NCBI GenBank assembly: GCA_014728175.1
Contig: WJMA01000017.1
Span: forward strand, 186,001 to 250,000
Length of the DNA stretch: 64,000 bases
Reading direction: 5' to 3'
DNA from: Candidatus Fermentibacterota bacterium
GTDB lineage: Bacteria; Fermentibacterota; Fermentibacteria; Fermentibacterales; JCC-6
Under the pieces are notes generated by a model. The model saw only the letters and a program-made list of their open reading frames with translations. It was not told where the DNA came from and made no database searches. Positions 60,553 to 64,000 of this stretch are shown piece by piece. Numbering within the stretch: the stretch's first letter is position 1; every line of letters begins with the position of its first letter. The translations under genes were made by a program, and so were the position numbers.

Positions 60553-61269
60553 ATGCGCGTTGACGGAAGGGCGACCGACGAGCTGAGGGAGATCGAGATA
60601 GAGACCGGTTACCAGCCCCTTCCGGAGGGTAGCGCCCTCATCACCTGGGGTGAGACCAGAGTCCTATGTGCCGCTACCGTGGAGGACAGGACTCCTCCGT
60701 TCCTCTCCGGAAAGTCTTCGGGTTGGGTGACCGCCGAGTACTCCATGCTTCCCGGAAGCGGCAACCGGAGGGTACGCAGGAACAGAACGGGCGGAGCGGG
60801 AGGCCGCACCCACGAGATACAAAGGCTGGTGGGAAGAAGCCTTAGGCAGACCGTGGACCTTCAGAGGCTGGGGGAGAGGACCGTGGTAGTGGATTGCGAC
60901 GTTCTGGTGGCGGACGGCGGAACCAGGGTGGCCTCCATTACCGGCGGGGCCGTGGCCCTGCGGTTGGCAATCAACAGGCTCATAGTCGAGGGCAAGCTGG
61001 AGGTAGACCCTTTCGAGAGATTCGTGGCCGCGGTGAGCCTGGGACTGGTCGAGGACGAATGCCTTCTCGACCTCTGCTACCACGAGGATTCCCGGGCGGC
61101 AATAGACATGAACGTGGTGGCAACCGAGTCCGGCGAGCTGGTAGAGCTGCAGGCCTCGGCGGAGAGGGATACGGTAACCCTCCAGAAGCTAACCGAGATG
61201 GCCCGCGGCGCGATCGAGACCATAACCGAGAGCATCGTACCGGCCCAGAAGCGAGTGGTGAACGAATGA
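60553..61269 (+). CDS. rph: ribonuclease PH
   Basis: 238 aa, the full family length. Landmarks: MRVDGRATDELREIEIETGY, WVTAEYSMLPGSGNRRVRRN, HEIQRLVGRSLRQTVDLQRL (active-site helix), VDCDVLVADGGTRVASITGG and CYHEDSRAAIDMNVVATESG. It trims the 3' end of tRNA precursors by phosphorolysis. Its stop overlaps the rdgB start by 4 bp. Confidence 0.96.
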   Translation: MRVDGRATDELREIEIETGYQPLPEGSALITWGETRVLCAATVEDRTPPFLSGKSSGWVTAEYSMLPGSGNRRVRRNRTGGAGGRTHEIQRLVGRSLRQTVDLQRLGERTVVVDCDVLVADGGTRVASITGGAVALRLAINRLIVEGKLEVDPFERFVAAVSLGLVEDECLLDLCYHEDSRAAIDMNVVATESGELVELQASAERDTVTLQKLTEMARGAIETITESIVPAQKRVVNE

Positions 61270-61871
61270 GCACCCTGGTTCTGGCTTCGGCGAATCCGGA
61301 CAAGCTGGAGGAGATGAGAGTACTACTGGGAGACCTGGAGATCGAGGTGGTCGCGGTAAGCTCTTTGGTTTCGGATTGGCGGGTGGAGGAGGACGGGATC
61401 ACCCTTAAAGCCAACGCCTCGAAGAAGGCCGAAATGGCAACCCAAGCCACCGGCCTGCCCTCGGTTGCCGACGATACGGGGTTGTTCGTGAGAGGCCTGG
61501 GAGGGGCACCCGGGGTTCTCTCGGCTCGGTACGCCGGGGCCGGGTGCAGCTACGCGGACAACGTAGGAAAGCTGCTCAGGAACCTGCGGGGGGAGACGGG
61601 GAACATGAGACGGGCTCTGTTCAAAACCGTTGCCGTTTTGACCTCACCGGTTTCGGAGGGGCTGATCGTAGGGGGCGAGATCGGCGGAAGCATATCATGC
61701 GAACCTAAGGGCACCGGGGGGTTCGGTTACGATCCGATCTTCGTGGTGGACGGGCTGGGCAAGACCTTTGCGGAATGCTCGGCGGACGAGAAGAACCGGC
61801 TCAGCCATCGCGGCCGGGCGCTGAGGGCCCTGAAGGAGCAGCTGGCAGAGGCCATGCTCAGTTCGGGCTGA
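61266..61871 (+). CDS. rdgB: XTP/dITP diphosphatase (non-canonical purine NTP pyrophosphatase)
   Basis: 201 aa from ATG 61266; the ORF start at 60894 reads through rph. Motifs: VLASANPDKLEEMRVLL (normally 'lASgN.gKl.E'), PSVADDTGLFVRGLGGAPGV (metal Asp), TGGFGYDPIFVVDGLGKTFA (the substrate-binding 'GfGYDPiF') and LSHRGRALRALKEQL. It hydrolyses XTP, ITP and dITP to keep them out of nucleic acids. It is coupled to rph, as in Bacillus. Confidence 0.95.
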   Translation: MSTLVLASANPDKLEEMRVLLGDLEIEVVAVSSLVSDWRVEEDGITLKANASKKAEMATQATGLPSVADDTGLFVRGLGGAPGVLSARYAGAGCSYADNVGKLLRNLRGETGNMRRALFKTVAVLTSPVSEGLIVGGEIGGSISCEPKGTGGFGYDPIFVVDGLGKTFAECSADEKNRLSHRGRALRALKEQLAEAMLSSG

Positions 61872-61880
61872 GCCTGCCCC

Positions 61881-62399
61881 TCACAAATCCTCACTGAGCT
61901 CGATGTGAACGGACAGGTGCATCTCATCAATTAGCCGCTGAAGTTCGTCCTGGTCCACCTCTTCCTGGTTCTCTTCCATGGACAGCGAAAGAGCGTCGTC
62001 CGCTATTCGGAGTCTGTAGGTAACTATTCGGGCCAGCCCGAGAACCAGGGCCAGGGCAGTGTCCGGGCTTCTGCTCATAAGCCCCGGAAGCTCATCGTGC
62101 CCTATCTTCAGGGCCGAACCGTCCACGGCGGCCCTTACCGACGCCGAACGGGGCTCGCCATCCAGAAACGACATCTCGCCGAATATGTCGCCCCTGTGAA
62201 GCAGGGCCAGAACCAGGTCCTCTCCACGTTCGTCGTCGAAGACCTTGTACTCGCCGTCGGTTATTATGTACAGATCCCTGGATAGCTCTCCCTTGCACAC
62301 CAGCAGGCTGCCGGCCCTGGTCCTCACCGGGTTGCAGGCAGCCAGCACCGCTGCCTCCTGCTCTCTGGTAAGGAAACTGAATACTTTCCTCGCCACCAT
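61881..62399 (-). CDS. cyclic-nucleotide-binding domain protein without a DNA-binding domain
   Basis: 172 aa. Residues 5-125 are a Crp/PKA-type cNMP-binding barrel: FLTREQEAAVLAACNPVRTR, LYIITDGEYKVFDDERGEDL, and the phosphate-binding cassette GDIFGEMSFLDGEPRSASVR, where the Glu and Arg needed for cNMP are both present. A helix (SPDTALALVLGLARIVTYRL) and an acidic tail follow; no helix-turn-helix. So it senses cNMP but would act through a protein partner. It is divergent from the diguanylate cyclase gene. The sAC-like enzyme at 28078 is a possible source of its ligand. Confidence 0.88.
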   Translation of the reverse strand: MVARKVFSFLTREQEAAVLAACNPVRTRAGSLLVCKGELSRDLYIITDGEYKVFDDERGEDLVLALLHRGDIFGEMSFLDGEPRSASVRAAVDGSALKIGHDELPGLMSRSPDTALALVLGLARIVTYRLRIADDALSLSMEENQEEVDQDELQRLIDEMHLSVHIELSEDL

Positions 62400-62451
62400 G
62401 CCTCACCGCCTTCGGGTTCGGTTTACGTTTCGGCGCGGAGCCACAGCGAAA

Positions 62452-62480
62452 CTACTACGAAATCATCGTATCCAGGTCAA
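62452..62480 (-). promoter_or_regulatory. predicted promoter of the cNMP-binding protein gene
   Basis: -35 TTGACC, 17-base spacer, -10 TAGTAG on the minus strand, 53 bases before the ATG. Confidence 0.4.
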
Positions 62481-62499
62481 AACCCCATCGTTCGCAGGG

Positions 62500-62529
62500 T
62501 TGACCCGATCGGTCGGAACGGAAGATATA
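62500..62529 (+). promoter_or_regulatory. predicted promoter of the GGDEF gene
   Basis: -35 TTGACC, 18-base spacer, -10 GATATA, about 45 bases upstream of the diguanylate cyclase ATG; it lies 20 bases from the divergent promoter for the cNMP gene, so shared regulation is possible. Confidence 0.4.
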
Positions 62530-62573
62530 CTTCGCTCATCTAATAGTGTCCGATCGTTGCCTCGGGGGAAGCC

Positions 62574-63914
62574 ATGGATGACCTCGACTCGAGCTTTCGC
62601 GAAAGGCTGGACAGGGCCTACGAGGAGCTGGGCAGACTGAGACGGGAGAACCAGAGGCTCAGGGCGAAGCTCTCCCGGATGGAGCTGGTGTTCCGAAACT
62701 CGGTGGACCTTCTGGTCATGGTCGATCCACTGTCCGGCTCGATCGTCAGGGTAAGCGATGCGGCGGAGGCCGTCCTGGGCTACCGCCGGGGCCGGCTGGT
62801 GGGTCGGGATTTGGATGAGTTGCTTCCCACGGAGGAGGAGAGCCGGTCGGTGAGCGGCTCTAAAAAACCTCCGGAGATCATGGACGGGATCTTCGTGGAC
62901 CAGACCGTGAGATGCGCGGACGGCTCGACCATAGAGATGGACATGACCACCAGCCTGGTGAGTGGTAAGGGTGGCAGCGCCATACTGATAACGCTCAGAG
63001 ACACCACCGAGCGCAAGAGGTACCAGAGGGAGATGAAGCGCAAGAACAGCGCTCTGGATGCCGCGCTGAGCCCCATGCTGGTGGCCGACCAGGGGTGGAA
63101 CCTCCTGTATTCTAACCGCAGGGCGAACGACTCATGGAGGTTCGTGGGAGAACCTCAGGAGGATCTCGAAGTTCGCTCCATGCTGTGGCGGCAGGAAGAC
63201 TTCGAGAACCTCAGGAGGAGCGTGGAGTCCACCGGCAGCTGGGAGGGTGAGGTCGCATGTAGAAGGTTGGACGGTACCTGGTTCTTCTCCCAGGCGACGG
63301 CTACGGTGGTAGACGAGGGATCGGGGAGCGAGGAAGAGCGATCGTACGTCCTATCCTTTCTGGACATATCCCGCAGGGTGGAATTGGAGTCCAGGCTCAG
63401 GGAGCTTTCGCTGCGGGACAGCATGACCGGGCTCTACAACCGGAGAGGATTCATGACCATCGCCCGACAGCTCATCGAGTCATCCAGAAGGCGGGAAGCC
63501 GGGGTGGGCCTACTGTTCATCGATCTGGACGGTCTGAAGAGAATAAACGACGAATTCGGCCACTCGGTCGGAGACGTTGCGATAACCAAGACCGCAGAGG
63601 TTCTCCGAAGCGCCTTCCGGGACTCGGACGTTTTGGCCAGGATGGGCGGCGACGAGTTCGTTGTCCTCTTCATGGACCCGTCCGATCTGAGCGAAAGAGA
63701 GCTGCGGCGAAGGCTGGAGGGACAGCTGAAGAAGCTGGAGGTCTCCGGGGACGTACCTTTCGACCTGTGCATGAGCTGCGGTTACAGCTCCTCGGTAATC
63801 GGTGAGGATACCGGCCTGAGTGATCTGCTCAGAAGGGCCGACGATCGGATGTACGTGGACAAGCAGCGCCGAAGGGAGTGGGGGGAGAGCTCGGTCGGGG
63901 AGAGTTCCGGTTGA
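62574..63914 (+). CDS. PAS-PAS-GGDEF diguanylate cyclase
   Basis: 446 aa. A short N-terminal coiled coil (ERLDRAYEELGRLRRENQRL) leads to PAS1 (about 35-155: LVMVDPLSGSIVRVSDAAEA) and PAS2 (about 160-275: MLVADQGWNLLYSNRRANDS). The GGDEF domain (about 285-430) has RDSMTGLYNRRGFMTIARQL, LLFIDLDGLKRINDEFGHSV and the intact active site ARMGGDEFVVLF. An I-site RxxD (FRDSDVL) sits five residues before GGDEF, so product inhibition by c-di-GMP is expected. No membrane helix, so it senses an internal signal. GGGGGAA precedes the ATG. It should feed the PilZ protein at 41104. Confidence 0.95.
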   Translation: MDDLDSSFRERLDRAYEELGRLRRENQRLRAKLSRMELVFRNSVDLLVMVDPLSGSIVRVSDAAEAVLGYRRGRLVGRDLDELLPTEEESRSVSGSKKPPEIMDGIFVDQTVRCADGSTIEMDMTTSLVSGKGGSAILITLRDTTERKRYQREMKRKNSALDAALSPMLVADQGWNLLYSNRRANDSWRFVGEPQEDLEVRSMLWRQEDFENLRRSVESTGSWEGEVACRRLDGTWFFSQATATVVDEGSGSEEERSYVLSFLDISRRVELESRLRELSLRDSMTGLYNRRGFMTIARQLIESSRRREAGVGLLFIDLDGLKRINDEFGHSVGDVAITKTAEVLRSAFRDSDVLARMGGDEFVVLFMDPSDLSERELRRRLEGQLKKLEVSGDVPFDLCMSCGYSSSVIGEDTGLSDLLRRADDRMYVDKQRRREWGESSVGESSG

Positions 63915-64000
63915 CCGCCATCGAGAGGGAGGAGCTCGACATCAGGGAGGCATCGGAGGGCGATCTCCCGGCCTTGAGGGAGATATCCTCTCAGACCTGG
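63911..64000 (+). CDS. GNAT-family N-acetyltransferase, N-terminal part (truncated by window edge)
   Basis: Thirty codons from TTG 63911, overlapping the GGDEF stop (TTGA): TAIEREELDIREASEGDLPA then LREISSQTW. The 'iReA.e.DlpalreI' opening is typical of GNAT enzymes, but the acetyl-CoA-binding motif lies beyond the edge. Confidence 0.6.
   Translation, partial: MTAIEREELDIREASEGDLPALREISSQTW

Overview
The window is about 64 kb of dense, GC-rich bacterial chromosome: around 57 protein genes on both strands, one tRNA, and short intergenic gaps. Many neighbours overlap by 4 bp (ATGA or TTGA) and TTG/GTG starts are frequent. There is no phage, integron, CRISPR array, rRNA or insertion sequence. 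The gene set suggests a free-living Gram-negative-type bacterium: lipoprotein signals, two lytic transglycosylases, an AmiC-type amidase, a PorV-like outer-membrane protein, and extracellular proteins with FlgD-like or Por-type C-terminal tails. Together these point to the FCB (Fibrobacteres-Chlorobi-Bacteroidetes) superphylum or a nearby candidate phylum such as Fermentibacteria, WOR-3 or Eisenbacteria. That placement is inference; no marker here is decisive. REGION 1 (1-6.5 kb): the C-terminus of a sigma-70 factor is translationally coupled to a BtuFDC/FecBDC-type ABC importer, followed by a PpiD/SurA-type folding factor (minus strand), a DNA polymerase III delta subunit and an acidic coiled-coil zinc-ribbon protein. 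REGION 2 (6.6-16.5 kb): asd, divergent from an envelope cluster MltD-LysM / 1206-aa helical-repeat protein / coiled-coil-TPR protein / Slt-type lipoprotein. REGION 3 (16.5-25 kb): GT-C membrane glycosyltransferase, kbl, a degenerate SGNH-like membrane protein, thiC under a TPP riboswitch, a DUF2007-like protein, a HEAT-like/cyclophilin fusion and an SDR-type threonine dehydrogenase; Kbl plus Tdh convert threonine to glycine and acetyl-CoA. REGION 4 (25-32 kb): a sulfatase-superfamily lipoprotein, a minimal SufC-SufB pair (SMS-like Fe-S assembly), and a 1369-aa protein with tandem class III cyclase domains, an NTPase domain and TPRs, arranged like mammalian soluble adenylyl cyclase. REGION 5 (32-46.5 kb): a triple lamin-tail-domain surface protein, two small exported proteins, oligoendopeptidase F, YjbQ, DUF503, MgtE, a Yip1-like membrane protein, a PilZ / PorV-like / CTP-dependent kinase-like / miaB operon, and xseBA. 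REGION 6 (46.5-47.04 kb): a roughly 500-bp AT-rich gene-free island with palindromes. REGION 7 (47-55.3 kb): a uridine-kinase-like nucleoside kinase, an M1 aminopeptidase, and a minus-strand operon DUF362 / radical SAM-SPASM / SucC-like protein with a C-terminal ferredoxin domain / SucD-like protein. This is the best candidate for an undescribed system. REGION 8 (55.3-64 kb): an exported protein with a duplicated domain, nth, rmlC, tRNA-Leu(CAG), then smpB / amidase / possible GerM-like / murI / rph / rdgB (a Bacillus-like racE-gerM-rph-rdgB synteny), and divergent cNMP-sensor and PAS-PAS-GGDEF genes ending at a truncated GNAT gene. PilZ and GGDEF proteins indicate c-di-GMP signalling.
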